Below, piece by piece: positions 50,640 to 59,797 of a stretch of 64,000 bases of DNA; position 1 is the stretch's first letter, and each line of letters opens with the position of its first letter. Source of the stretch: Micromonospora lupini (GTDB lineage Bacteria > Actinomycetota > Actinomycetes > Mycobacteriales > Micromonosporaceae); the NCBI RefSeq assembly GCF_026342015.1, contig NZ_JAPENL010000002.1:2609001-2673000 (forward strand), given 5' to 3'. The notes beneath the pieces are model-generated. The model saw only the letters and a list, made by a program, of their open reading frames with translations. It did not search any database and was not told where the DNA came from. Position numbers and translations under genes: made by a program.

Positions 50640-51491
50640 TCAACCGAGGAACAACTGTCGGCGGGCCGCGGAGGCTTCGAACGCCTCCAGACGGCGTTGG
50701 GTGTCGGCCGGCGCGGCGTCGCAGATCGCCTGCAGCAGCACCATGGCCAGGGTCATCGGGGCGGTGTGCAGGTCGAAGACGAGCTGAGCGCCGACGGCGG
50801 CCGGCAGCACCACGTCGGCGTGTTCGGCGGCCGGGCTGACCGGCGAGTCGGTGATCGCCACGACTGTCAGCCCGGCGGCGCGTGCGTCGCGCAGCGCCTC
50901 CAGGGTCTCCCGGGGGTAGCGGGGCAGCACGAAGGCGAGCACGGCGGACGCCCCCGCCGCGGCGGCTTGCTCCAGACGGTCGGTGAGCAGGGTGCCGCCG
51001 TCGTCGAGCACCCGTACGTCCGGGTGCACCTTGGCGGCGAAGTAGGCGAAGTACGCGGCCAGCGGCGCGGCGGCGCGCAGGCCGAGCACCGGCAGTGGGC
51101 GGCTGGTCGCGAGCAGCCGGCCCGTCTCGGCGATCCGGTCGGTGTCGGCGAGCTGACCGGCCAGCCGGTCCAGGTTGCCCATCTCGGCACGTACCGCCTG
51201 CTGGAGCTCGTTGCCGGCGTCGGTCGACCCGCCGGGTGTCGTGCTGGTCAGGTCGCGCAGCCGGCGGCGCAGCGCCGGATAGCCGTCATGGCCGAGCGCG
51301 ACGGCGAACCGGGTGACCGAGGGCTGGCTGACCCCGGCCAGCTCGGCGACCTCGGCAGCGGAGAGGTACGCGACGGCCGGGGCGTGTTGCACGAGACAGT
51401 GCGCGATCCGACGCTGGGTAGGGGTGAGCCGTACCCCGTCGAACAGGTGGAACACCTGTTCGGCCGACGCCTGAACCACTCCGTCATTCAC
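50640..51491 (-). CDS. MurR/RpiR-family regulator leading the hut operon
   Basis: 283 residues: an N-terminal helix-turn-helix (LSAAEVAELAGVSQPSVTRFAVALGHDGYPALRRRL, about 43-80) and a SIS domain (about 120-270, VLGLRAAAPLAAYFAYFAAK to ADVVLPAAVG). SIS domains usually sense phosphosugars. Being first in an operon of five histidine-degradation genes, it most likely senses urocanate or another pathway intermediate. The start codon is a GTG at 51491 with TAGAGT 6 bases before it and a TGAAA-AC-TTTCA dyad just upstream. Confidence 0.87.
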   Translation of the reverse strand: MNDGVVQASAEQVFHLFDGVRLTPTQRRIAHCLVQHAPAVAYLSAAEVAELAGVSQPSVTRFAVALGHDGYPALRRRLRDLTSTTPGGSTDAGNELQQAVRAEMGNLDRLAGQLADTDRIAETGRLLATSRPLPVLGLRAAAPLAAYFAYFAAKVHPDVRVLDDGGTLLTDRLEQAAAAGASAVLAFVLPRYPRETLEALRDARAAGLTVVAITDSPVSPAAEHADVVLPAAVGAQLVFDLHTAPMTLAMVLLQAICDAAPADTQRRLEAFEASAARRQLFLG

Positions 51492-51497
51492 TCCGCG

Positions 51498-51503
51498 ACT
51501 CTA
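51498..51503 (-). promoter_or_regulatory. -10 box of a probable leaderless rpiR-hut promoter
   Basis: TAGAGT on the minus strand, 6 bases before the GTG at 51491. Confidence 0.5.
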
Positions 51504-51507
51504 TGCA

Positions 51508-51519
51508 TGAAAACTTTCA
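51508..51519. promoter_or_regulatory. RpiR-type operator
   Basis: TGAAA at 51508-51512 and TTTCA at 51515-51519, perfect arms around AC, a typical layout for RpiR-family sites. It lies between the -10 box and the expected -35, so binding would block the rpiR-hut promoter. Confidence 0.6.
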
Positions 51520-51615
51520 GAGGGCAACCGTCCGACGGCTTTCCCATCAACCGGAAGTGAGCGGAGTGGCACGCTCTCTGTAGTATCCGCACGGCGGTTG
51601 AGCGGAGGAGTGCGG

Positions 51616-53616
51616 ATGCAGCCGGATGGCCCGTACAGGTTCACCCACGTGCTGGGCGGATGCCAGGTGGGGAAGGCGTGGGCGGCCATCGACGGGCAGG
51701 GCCGGCTGGTGACCGTCGCTGTCCTGGACGCCGCCGTGGCGGCCACGCCCGCCTGGCGGGAGGCGTTCTCCGCCACCGCCAACGCGATGGCGCAGACGCA
51801 GGGTGGTCAGCCGTTCGTCTACGCCGACTTCGCCGCCACCGCGCCGTGGGTCGCCTACCCGGCGGAGGCGGGGCCGGGCGCGGAGAAGCTCTTCCGTGCG
51901 CTGGGCATGGACTACCAACCGGTTCCGGGCGAAGCCGCGTCACCCGGGGCCGACGTGCCGTCGACCTCCGGCCCCGTGAGCCCGGCCGCCGCGGTGCCGC
52001 ACCAGGTCTCCGGGCCGCCCCAGCAGGTCTCCGGGCCACCGCAGTCCGTCTCGGGCGTGCCGCAGTCCGTCTCGGGCGTGCCGCAGTCCGTCTCGGGCGT
52101 GCCGCAGGTGTCCGCGCCGCCGCACGCGCCCTGGGCGATGCACGGCGGTCCGATTCCCGTGCAGCCGGTCTCCGCCGCGCCACAACCGGTCTCCGGCGCC
52201 GGCGCGGAGGCGTCCACGGTGGACCCGGTGTTCCCGGACGCCGACCGGCCGTCCTCGGACGACCTGTTCGCCGGCCCGGTCCGGCGGATCAAGCCGTCCG
52301 CGCCACCGCCGCGCCGCACCGGCCTCTGGGTCGGTGTCGCCGCCGCGGCCCTGGCCGTGGCCGTGGGCGCCGGCGCCACCGTCTGGGCGGTCTCCGGCGA
52401 CGAGAAGCCGACCGACCCGCAGACCCTGCCCACCACGTCCGGCACCGCGGCCTTCCCCAGCGCCCCGGCGATCAACCCCGGGCTGAAGCCCTGGGCGCAG
52501 GCCGCGCCGTACAGCGTCGAGGAGCGTTCCCTCGCCATCGCCGCGCCGTCCATGGTGTTCGTCGAGGCCGTCTTCACCGGCACCCTGCGCGAGGCGAAGT
52601 CGAACGTCCCGCTGAGCGTCACGCCTGTCACCTTCAAGCGGCGGTGCAGCGGCTTCGTGGTGAACGCCGACGGCCACATCGTCACCAACGGTCAGTGCGT
52701 TCGCCCGGCCGTCCAGGCGGCCCGGGAGCGCGCCCTCTACACGCTCGGTCGGATCCTGATCGAGCAGAAGAGGCTGACCGCGCCCCAGTTGGACGAGTAC
52801 GTCCGGGGCAAGCTGAACACAAGCGTGTTCACCGGCGCCGAGCCCGGCTCGGAGCCCGTCAGCCAGGTTTTCGCCCAGTTCAACGTGGCCCGGGGCGACC
52901 TCACCGCCAGCCCCGCCATCCCCGGCCAGATCGTCCGGGTCCTCGAGCCCGATGCCGGCAACCTCGCCCTGGTCAAGCTGACCCAACCCAGCCTCCCGGC
53001 GGTGGAGTTGGCCGACGGCGGTGTGCCCGGACCGGGCGCCGCGCTGCTCGTGATGGGTTACCGCACCACCGACGCGGACTTCCGGGCCGCGACCTACACA
53101 GTGGAGAGCAAGCCGGCCCAGGTTGCCGGCACCGCCAACCAGGGCTCGGTGAGCGTCTCCCGCCTCAACGACGACGTCGGCATCTACTCCGCCGGCGGCG
53201 TCGCCCTGGACACCACCGGCCGGGTGGTCGGCGTGCTGGACACCGACCGGGCGGCCAGTGGCACGCCCAACCGCGCGCTGGTGCCGGTGTCGGTGGTCAC
53301 CGGGCTGCTCGAGGCGGGTGGCACCAGCAACGGTCGCGCCGACACCGACAAGGTGTACCGCGACGGGTTGGACGCCTTCTTCGCCGGCCGGAACGACGAT
53401 GCCATCGCCAGTTTCGACCGCGTCGCCCAGGCGTCGCCTGTCAACCTCCTGGCGCAGGCGTACCGGCAGAACGCCGTGGACCGCGCCCGGCTCGCCGACG
53501 AGTCCGACGGCCCACCCCGGCTCCTGCTGGCGCTGCTCGCCGGGCTCGGTGGTGTGCTGCTGGTCGGGCTGATCGTGCTCGTGGTGGTGTTCCTTCGCCG
53601 TCGACCCCGGTACTGA
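51616..53616 (+). CDS. Membrane-anchored trypsin-like pseudoprotease with TPR-like tail
   Basis: 666 residues from the ATG at 51616, with GGAGGAG upstream. Order: cytoplasmic N-domain (about 1-100, RFTHVLGG then WAAIDGQGRLVTVAVLD, reminiscent of a kinase N-lobe), a low-complexity PQSVSGV repeat region (about 130-195), a membrane helix (236-260), a trypsin-fold domain (about 310-560), a TPR-like part (590-635) and a C-terminal helix. All three catalytic positions are changed: Gln360 for His (TNGQC), Asn451 for Asp (GNLALVKL) and Ala528 for Ser (YSAGG). Probably a scaffold or sensor at the membrane. Confidence 0.78.
   Translation: MQPDGPYRFTHVLGGCQVGKAWAAIDGQGRLVTVAVLDAAVAATPAWREAFSATANAMAQTQGGQPFVYADFAATAPWVAYPAEAGPGAEKLFRALGMDYQPVPGEAASPGADVPSTSGPVSPAAAVPHQVSGPPQQVSGPPQSVSGVPQSVSGVPQSVSGVPQVSAPPHAPWAMHGGPIPVQPVSAAPQPVSGAGAEASTVDPVFPDADRPSSDDLFAGPVRRIKPSAPPPRRTGLWVGVAAAALAVAVGAGATVWAVSGDEKPTDPQTLPTTSGTAAFPSAPAINPGLKPWAQAAPYSVEERSLAIAAPSMVFVEAVFTGTLREAKSNVPLSVTPVTFKRRCSGFVVNADGHIVTNGQCVRPAVQAARERALYTLGRILIEQKRLTAPQLDEYVRGKLNTSVFTGAEPGSEPVSQVFAQFNVARGDLTASPAIPGQIVRVLEPDAGNLALVKLTQPSLPAVELADGGVPGPGAALLVMGYRTTDADFRAATYTVESKPAQVAGTANQGSVSVSRLNDDVGIYSAGGVALDTTGRVVGVLDTDRAASGTPNRALVPVSVVTGLLEAGGTSNGRADTDKVYRDGLDAFFAGRNDDAIASFDRVAQASPVNLLAQAYRQNAVDRARLADESDGPPRLLLALLAGLGGVLLVGLIVLVVVFLRRRPRY
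52039..52101 (+). repeat. Three exact 21-bp coding repeats (PQSVSGV)
   Basis: Copies at 52039-52059, 52060-52080 and 52081-52101 with diverged copies on both sides. They lie in the spacer of the pseudoprotease before its membrane helix. Confidence 0.95.
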
Positions 53617-53645
53617 CCGGGCCGCCGCGGCACGGCGGCGGTCAG
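53613..53645. terminator. Bidirectional hairpin over facing stop codons
   Basis: CTGACCG (53613-53619) pairs with CGGTCAG (53639-53645), then CCGCCG (53622-53627) pairs with CGGCGG (53633-53638) after a 2-base bulge. Both convergent genes have their stops in the stem. Confidence 0.6.
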
Positions 53646-54478
53646 CGGGTGGAGTCGTCCCGCCCCCACCCGTCGCGCGGGTGTCGGCGGGCGCGCAGCG
53701 CGGCGGCGACCGTGATCGCCACGTAGACCGTGGCTGCCGGGACGAGCCACGGCCGGGGCAGGACGACGTCGCGCAGCCAGGAGGACGGGACCGATGCCCG
53801 GACCCCGTCGTGGCTGGCCCGCAGCATCGTGTTGCCGGCCCGCACCCGAGCCAGGGTGCGCAGCAGATCACGGGTACGACGGGGCGCCTGCACGTAGGAC
53901 GTCGCCTCGCCGACCTCCCGCTTCTCCTGTGACGAGAACTGCGAATCCAGGAAAAGATCGTCTGCGATCTGCTCCGGGAATTGGTCGAAGCGCCGGTGGC
54001 CGGCCTCCGAGATGCCGATGGCGCCGCGCCCGAACAACGCGTCCGCGAAGATCGGCAGTCTGGTGTTGATGGCGTAGTACGCGTGTATTGCCGCCGGTCG
54101 GCCGCTCGTCACCATCTGCCGTCGCGGCATGACCGCCAGGGGCGGCGAGTCGCCTTCGGTGAGCGTCGCGGCCATCCGGCGCAGTGCTCCCGGGCTCAGG
54201 ACGACGTCCGCGTCGAGGTAGATCCGGGGGAAACCATGGGCGGCGGCGTCCCCCACGTTGAGCGCGTTGGCCTTCCCCGCCTCGGCCACCTCGATGACGC
54301 GTACCTCCGGGCGCTGGGCGGCAACCAGTGCGGTGTCGTCCGTGCAGCCGTTGGCCACGACCACGATGTCCAGCTCGTCCGGGCCGGCGTCGGTGAGCAG
54401 CGCGTCGAGGCAACCACCGATGACCCGCGCCTCGTTGTGGGCGGCGATCACCACGGAGATCATCGAAGAGTCCACCAT
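53642..54478 (-). CDS. GT2 glycosyltransferase with C-terminal membrane helix
   Basis: 278 residues from the ATG at 54478; an ATG at 54463 would also give a full domain. GT-A fold: SVVIAAHNEARVIGGCLDAL, donor-binding VANGCTDDTA, DXD-like YLDADVVLSPGAL, and an acceptor DDLFLDSQF. Near the C-terminus is a helix (VPAATVYVAITVAAAL). The frame is open to 54757, but this upstream part is Arg-rich shadow. It probably elongates the exopolysaccharide. It faces away from the main block across a 434-base gap. Confidence 0.85.
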   Translation of the reverse strand: MVDSSMISVVIAAHNEARVIGGCLDALLTDAGPDELDIVVVANGCTDDTALVAAQRPEVRVIEVAEAGKANALNVGDAAAHGFPRIYLDADVVLSPGALRRMAATLTEGDSPPLAVMPRRQMVTSGRPAAIHAYYAINTRLPIFADALFGRGAIGISEAGHRRFDQFPEQIADDLFLDSQFSSQEKREVGEATSYVQAPRRTRDLLRTLARVRAGNTMLRASHDGVRASVPSSWLRDVVLPRPWLVPAATVYVAITVAAALRARRHPRDGWGRDDSTR

Positions 54479-54912
54479 CCACAGTCGGGGGAAACCTGTC
54501 GGCTCGTGCCGGTGCCGGACAGGTCGCAGGTCATGCCGCGCCCACCGGATTGACGCACGGCGGTCCAGCTTGCCGGAGACGGCGGCGCCCTCGCAAGACG
54601 GCCGAAAGAACTGTCGAATAGCTGAATCGGAAATGTCCGCCCAACCCGGCTGGGATCGACGTTCGACAGGTGTGTCGGACGATGGCCGAGGGCCCCGAAA
54701 TGTCGCAGGACGCTGGTATCGTCCTCGTGATTCTGAGGCCGGGCGGCGCCTGAGCACAGTGGATGTCCCTTTGCGACATTCGGCTCAATCGGCGCCCGTT
54801 GGCAACTGCCTCGGCCACGGATCGATGGTCGGACGGCATCGGCCGGAGCGACGGCGCGCCCACGACGCCGACCGACGCTCACGGCGGACACTGATGAGGA
54901 GACACGCCCGCG
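54479..54912. other. Divergent intergenic region of the exopolysaccharide locus
   Basis: 434 bases between the two divergent arms. I see no gene and no clear palindrome; several frames are open from high GC. It must hold the promoters of both transcription units. Just before the downstream ATG at 54913 lies a GAGGAGA. Confidence 0.4.
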
Positions 54913-56382
54913 ATGGGAACCTTGACCACTCCGGCCCCAGGACCACGGCCGGAGGTGGGGCACCGGGACGGGCCGACGCCCCGCCACGAGCAGATCGCCG
55001 GATATCTGGCCGTCGGCGCCCTGGCTCTCATCGCGGTGAAGCCACTGCTCGACATCGGTGAGAAGGACGCCGGCGGCGGGATCGATCTCGGCGTGGTGCT
55101 CACCGCCGTCGGCGCCGCGCTGATGATCGCCGCGTACGGGCTCGTCGCCCTGGGTGCCCGTCGGCTGCCGCCCAGGCCGCTCCTGCTGGTGGCGGGTGCG
55201 CTGGTGCTGCTCCTGGTCAGCTCGGCGGTCAGCTACCTCCTCGTGGGTGCCCGCGGCGACCTGCTCGATCTGTTCGACGTGCGCCGCTATCCGATCTACG
55301 GCGCGCACCTGGAGCCCCGCTCGGCCATTCCGGCCGAGGCGCTGCGCCTTGTCGTCGGCTTCGCCCCGATCGCGCTGCTCGGCCTGCTGCTGCTGCGGCG
55401 GTCCCTCATCTCCTCGCGGCGACTCGTTCTGGTCACCGGTGTCGTCCTGGTCGGCGCGATCGTCCACTGTGTGCTCGCCTGGCTCCAGGTCGCCGGAGTC
55501 ATTCCGTACTCGTTCTACTTCGAGCTGGCCAACTGGCAGAAGATCGGGCGTGCCTCGGGGGGTTACTACCACCCGATGTCGCTCGGCAGGCTGCTCATCT
55601 TCTCGGTGTTCCTGATCTACGTCCTGGGCGATCGGCTCCGCGTGCCGGCCCCCGTGCGGTACGCGCTGATCGGCCTCTTCGTCGCCACCGGCGCGGTGTC
55701 CCTGCACCGCTTCACGATCCTCTGCCTGATCGTCATCGTGGCCGCCTTCGAGGCGCGACGGGTCCGTGGCCTGATCGCGTCCCGACGCGCCGGTGGTCGG
55801 GTCGACCGCAGGTCGGCGCTGCTGGTGGGCGGCGGAGTGGCGGCGGTCGCTGCCATTGCCGGCGGATTGTGGGGCGGGGCCATCTGGGAGCGGGTCCGGG
55901 TCGCCCTGACCGAGGTGGGGTCGCTCGACGTCCGCTCCGACACCTTCATGCACGGTCGCGGCGCGATCTGGAACGACGTGGCGGACATCCTGGGTCGCTC
56001 CTCCGCGGACGTGTGGCTGTTCGGCTTCGGCTACGAGCCGTGGGACATGCACAACGACCTGATCCGCGTCATGATCATCTGGGGAGTCACCGGGCTCGTC
56101 CTGGTCGGCGCGATCCTCGTCGGGCTCTACCGCCTCGCCCGCGAGCAACTCGGCCCGTCCGGTCGACTGCCCCTGCTGGTGCTCTTCGCCACGCTCCTCA
56201 TCTTCGGGCTCACCCAGAAGCCCCTGGCGTACCCGTACTTCCTCTGGCTCTTCTTCCTCGGCATGCTGGCGATGCTCGTCGTCGACGCGGAGTCCGGCGC
56301 GGCGAACGACGACGACACGCGGCCGGGGTCGTCGTTGCGGTCCGACGACAGCGGGCCGGTGGCGTCGGGCGGGCCGACATGA
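54913..56382 (+). CDS. O-antigen ligase/polymerase-like membrane protein
   Basis: 489 residues with about 12 hydrophobic helices. The long extracytoplasmic loop with HNDLIRVMIIWGVTG near residue 380 is the Wzy/WaaL (O-antigen ligase family) signature, in which His is essential. A GAGGAG lies before the ATG at 54913. It should polymerise or ligate polyprenyl-linked repeat units at the outer face of the membrane. It overlaps the next gene by 4 bases (ATGA). Confidence 0.85.
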   Translation: MGTLTTPAPGPRPEVGHRDGPTPRHEQIAGYLAVGALALIAVKPLLDIGEKDAGGGIDLGVVLTAVGAALMIAAYGLVALGARRLPPRPLLLVAGALVLLLVSSAVSYLLVGARGDLLDLFDVRRYPIYGAHLEPRSAIPAEALRLVVGFAPIALLGLLLLRRSLISSRRLVLVTGVVLVGAIVHCVLAWLQVAGVIPYSFYFELANWQKIGRASGGYYHPMSLGRLLIFSVFLIYVLGDRLRVPAPVRYALIGLFVATGAVSLHRFTILCLIVIVAAFEARRVRGLIASRRAGGRVDRRSALLVGGGVAAVAAIAGGLWGGAIWERVRVALTEVGSLDVRSDTFMHGRGAIWNDVADILGRSSADVWLFGFGYEPWDMHNDLIRVMIIWGVTGLVLVGAILVGLYRLAREQLGPSGRLPLLVLFATLLIFGLTQKPLAYPYFLWLFFLGMLAMLVVDAESGAANDDDTRPGSSLRSDDSGPVASGGPT

Positions 56383-57260
56383 CGAACCCCGCTGGCCCCG
56401 CATCCGTTCGTGCGGCGCATCCCCACCCACCCCGGCAGGCCGACCGGGGCGAGGTGGACGCGGCCACCACACCTGTCGTCCGACCCACCTTCACGGTCTG
56501 CATCGTCGTCCGGGACCGGGCCGCCCTGCTGGTCAACGCGGTCCGCAGCGTGCTGGCCAACACCTACCAGGATTTCGAGCTCGTCATCGTCGACGACGGC
56601 TCCCAGGTCCCGGTCGGGCAGGTGATCGCCGAGGCCGGGCTCACCACCGACCGCCGGATCAGGGTGGTGAGCCAACCTCCCACAGGCATCGCGGAGGCCC
56701 GCAACCGTGGACTGCGCGTCGCGGTCGGCAGGTACCTGACCGTGCTCGACTCCGACGACGAACTCACCGAGGACGCGTTGGCCCGGCTGCACCAACTGCT
56801 CACCGCCACCGGGCGGAGCTGGGTGTACGCCGACTACACCGAGATCACCCAGGGTGTGAACCGCCAGATCCGGCTGCCCGAGTACGCCTCGGCCGACCGG
56901 ATGCTGCTCGGCGTCCTGACCCGTCCGCGTCTGCCGTTCAAGCACTCCGGCACCACAATCGACCGGCAGGTGCTCGACACCATCGGCGGGTACGACGAGA
57001 CCTTCCGGCTCTTCGAGGACATCGAGTTGGTGCTGCGCGCCCTGCGGTCCGGTGTGCACCCCTGCCACCTGGACCACCCCATCGTGCGGTTCCAGCGCCA
57101 CGACGGCAACGTCACCCGAGGTCGTCTCGGCGGCCTGGTCTTCTGGTTCCGACTGATCGACATGTACCGGCCGTGGCGGTTTCCCGGGGTGGGCCTGAGC
57201 ATGAAGGCGCTGCGGACGCTGAGCGAGACGGGCAAGTGGCTTGTCACCCGCATCCGTTGA
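56379..57260 (+). CDS. GT2 glycosyltransferase
   Basis: 293 residues from the ATG at 56379. FTVCIVVRDRAALLVNAVRSVLANTYQDFELVIVDDGS is the GT2 nucleotide site; VLDSDDELTEDAL has the DXD; FRLFEDIELVLRAL is the catalytic ED region. The last part carries basic and aromatic residues typical for membrane association. It adds a sugar to the exopolysaccharide repeat unit in the cytoplasm. Start is fused to the previous stop by an ATGA. Confidence 0.9.
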   Translation: MTNPAGPASVRAAHPHPPRQADRGEVDAATTPVVRPTFTVCIVVRDRAALLVNAVRSVLANTYQDFELVIVDDGSQVPVGQVIAEAGLTTDRRIRVVSQPPTGIAEARNRGLRVAVGRYLTVLDSDDELTEDALARLHQLLTATGRSWVYADYTEITQGVNRQIRLPEYASADRMLLGVLTRPRLPFKHSGTTIDRQVLDTIGGYDETFRLFEDIELVLRALRSGVHPCHLDHPIVRFQRHDGNVTRGRLGGLVFWFRLIDMYRPWRFPGVGLSMKALRTLSETGKWLVTRIR

Positions 57261-57279
57261 CCTCCACCCCGACAGCCCG

Positions 57280-58629
57280 GTGCGCCCGGCGGCGTCGCGC
57301 GGGCGGGTGAGGAGGGTCCTGGTCCATCTGGGCATGCTGGGCCTGAGCCAGGTCGGCATCACCGTCGCGGCCTTCGCCACCCAGATTCTGCTGGCCCGCA
57401 GCCTCCCCCAGGCCGCGTTCGGCACGTTCACCGCTGCCCTCGCCGTGGTGTCACTGACCGCGCCGCTGGCGGTCTTCGGCGTCTCCGAACTCTGGTTGCA
57501 GCGGTTCGGTCAGGAGGGGGAGCGGGCCTACCGCTGGGTGCGCCCGTCGCTGCGTCTGGTGCTGATCGCCTGCGTGCTGCTCGTCGCCGGCACGCTCGTC
57601 TGGAGCAGCGCCGAGATGCACGATCCGGCCGAGGGTGGAGTGCGTGCGCTGCTGGCCAGCGTGGTCGTCGCGCAGGCGGGTCTCGCGCTCGTCGCATCGG
57701 TGCAGCAACTGCGCGGCGCGTACGCCGGGCTGTCCGCTCTGCAGGCCGCGCCGCACCTGGGCCGGGTGCTCGTGGTGCTGGCCGTGTGGCTGTTCGGGCT
57801 CTCGGTGGTGGTGGCGGCGGCCGGTTACGCCCTGGTCGCCCTGCTGACAGTGGTGGCCTGCGCCGTCGTCATGCGGCCCTTCGTCCGTGGGGACATGCCG
57901 CTGGAGGGGCACGCGGGCGCCACGGGGCCACCCGGCCCGGCGGTGCCGGTGACCGGTGTCGCCCGGGCCGCCACCCCGTTCGTGCTGGGCAACGTGTTCT
58001 ACCTGCTCGGCATCTATCTGGGCACGGTCACCGTGGCCGAGGTGCGCGGTCCCGAGGCGGCTGCGGTGCTGTCCGTGCCGATGTCCGTGCTGACCGCCGT
58101 GTACCTCGTACCCCGAGTGGTCTTCCAGCAGTACTTCCTGGCCAAGCTGCATCGCTGGTCGCAGACCGACAGGGGCGCGATCCTGATGGCGTACCGCTAC
58201 GGCGGCACGGGGATGTTCGTGCTGGGTGTGGTCATCGCGGCGCTTGTGGCGCTCGGCGGGCTGCCGGGGCTGCCGTTCCTGCTCGGTCCGGAGTATCGGG
58301 AGTCCGCACGCGTCCTGGCCGTGCTCGCCCTGGCCATTCCGTTCCGGTTCGCGGGCTCGGCGGTGGCCTCGCTGCTCACCAGCGGCGGCCTGCTGCGCCG
58401 CAAGGTCGCCTACCAGGGGGTGGGCGCCCTCGTGTTCCTGGTGGCCCTGGCCGTCGCCACGCCGCTCTGGGGCATCATGGGTGCGGCGGCGGCGACAGTC
58501 ACGGCGGAGATCGTCCTCTGTGTGCTGTTCTGGACGGCGGTCCGCCGACGGGTCGTCGGGGACGCCGATCTGCCGTCGTGGCACGATCTGCGCCAGCGAC
58601 TGACGAGGGGGGCCTCGCGTGCGTCCTGA
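57280..58629 (+). CDS. Wzx-type flippase / polysaccharide export protein
   Basis: 449 residues from the GTG at 57280; a TTG at 57241 (20-base overlap with the previous gene) and a GTG at 57307 are also in frame, and the start is uncertain. About 12-14 membrane helices with the MATE/MVF-like pattern of Wzx proteins. The first helix pair reads LGLSQVGITVAAFATQILLARSLPQAAFG, and the late helix is LPGLPFLLGPEY. It should move lipid-linked repeat units across the membrane. It ends 11 bases inside the next gene. Confidence 0.85.
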   Translation: MRPAASRGRVRRVLVHLGMLGLSQVGITVAAFATQILLARSLPQAAFGTFTAALAVVSLTAPLAVFGVSELWLQRFGQEGERAYRWVRPSLRLVLIACVLLVAGTLVWSSAEMHDPAEGGVRALLASVVVAQAGLALVASVQQLRGAYAGLSALQAAPHLGRVLVVLAVWLFGLSVVVAAAGYALVALLTVVACAVVMRPFVRGDMPLEGHAGATGPPGPAVPVTGVARAATPFVLGNVFYLLGIYLGTVTVAEVRGPEAAAVLSVPMSVLTAVYLVPRVVFQQYFLAKLHRWSQTDRGAILMAYRYGGTGMFVLGVVIAALVALGGLPGLPFLLGPEYRESARVLAVLALAIPFRFAGSAVASLLTSGGLLRRKVAYQGVGALVFLVALAVATPLWGIMGAAAATVTAEIVLCVLFWTAVRRRVVGDADLPSWHDLRQRLTRGASRAS

Positions 58630-59797
58630 ACCGAGTGCCGCCGCTCGGCGTCCCCTCGTGGTCGGTTACTACGGCATGGAGAACGTCGGGGACAACGCCT
58701 TCTGTGTCGTCCTTGACTGGGCGACCCGCACCTACTGGGGCGCCACGCACCCGGTCTTCGCCGCTCCGCCGATTGTCGACCTGCCCGGTGCGAGCGTGGG
58801 CATGAGCCCCCGGTGGTACGGCGGCCGGGGGGCCAGAGATCGGGCGGGCGCGCTGCTGAGCAAGGCGGCGCTCCTGAGCCGCTCCTCGATGCTGATCTTC
58901 GGTGGCGGCTCGGTCTTCCGGGACATGGGCCCGCTGAGTGAGAAGAAGCTGTTCAGTCTGTTCAGCCGATTCTCCGGGCACCCGATGGCAGCGGTCGGCG
59001 TCTCGATCGGCCCGTTCCTGTCCACCGCGGCGGAGCGCCGCCTGGTCGAGGTGCTGAGGCGGATCGACGTCATCGGGGTCCGCGACGCCGCGTCCGCGGA
59101 GGTCCTGCGCCGCGCGGACTATCCCGGTCTGCTCATCCCGGCGGGTGACCTCGCCGGCCTCCTGCCCGAAGCACTGGGCGAGCCGATCCCACCCCGCCGG
59201 CCCCGCCCGGCGCCGGGCGCTCGGGCCCGCCTCGGGGTGACCCTGCTCGGTGTGGACTACGAGGCCGCCGCGCCGGACGTGCGGCGGCGCGAGACCGCAC
59301 TGATCGAGGGCGTACGGGAGCTGGTGCGCAAGGAACCGGTGGACGTCACCGTCTTCGTCTTCAACACCCACGCCGAGCACGGCGACGAGCAGGTCAGCGA
59401 GCGACTCCGCGCGGCGGTGGCCGACACCTGCGACGTGCGCGTGGTGACCGCGCACGATGGCGTGCGGGCCTGCTGGGACGAGATGAAACGCTGCGACCTG
59501 GGGTTGCACATGCGGCTGCACGGCGCGGTCTTCGCCTACCTGGCCGGCGTGCCCTTCGCGCTGGTGCCCTACCAGCAGAAGTGCGACGACTTCCTCGACG
59601 ACATCGACCAGCCGCCGTCGCTGCGACTCGGGCGGGTTCCCGAGGATCCCGCCGAGGTGACGCGCGTGCTGGCCGGCATGCTCACCGACGACGCGGTGCC
59701 AGGTCTCGCCCGTGAGGAGTTCGCCGAGCGGGCACGGTGGAACTTCACCCGGGCACCCTGGGCGCTCAGCGCCGCAGCGGATCCGGCCGCCGGGTGA
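58619..59797 (+). CDS. Polysaccharide pyruvyl transferase (CsaB/WcaK-like)
   Basis: 392 residues from the GTG at 58619. Family marks: VVGYYGMENVGDNAFCVVLDW, FGGGSVFRDM near residue 97, AVGVSIGPF and late GLHMRLHGAVFAYLAGVPFALVPY. These enzymes transfer pyruvate from PEP to a sugar of a surface polymer as a ketal, giving negative charge. In Gram-positives pyruvylated polymers bind SLH proteins. It overlaps the flippase by 11 bases and the GH10 gene by 4. Confidence 0.9.
   Translation: MRPEPSAAARRPLVVGYYGMENVGDNAFCVVLDWATRTYWGATHPVFAAPPIVDLPGASVGMSPRWYGGRGARDRAGALLSKAALLSRSSMLIFGGGSVFRDMGPLSEKKLFSLFSRFSGHPMAAVGVSIGPFLSTAAERRLVEVLRRIDVIGVRDAASAEVLRRADYPGLLIPAGDLAGLLPEALGEPIPPRRPRPAPGARARLGVTLLGVDYEAAAPDVRRRETALIEGVRELVRKEPVDVTVFVFNTHAEHGDEQVSERLRAAVADTCDVRVVTAHDGVRACWDEMKRCDLGLHMRLHGAVFAYLAGVPFALVPYQQKCDDFLDDIDQPPSLRLGRVPEDPAEVTRVLAGMLTDDAVPGLAREEFAERARWNFTRAPWALSAAADPAAG

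Noticed and set aside
54479..54757. N-terminal extension of the minus-strand GT2 up to 54757
   Set aside because: The added residues are Arg-rich and non-conserved in kind; the GT2 domain begins at once after the ATG at 54478.
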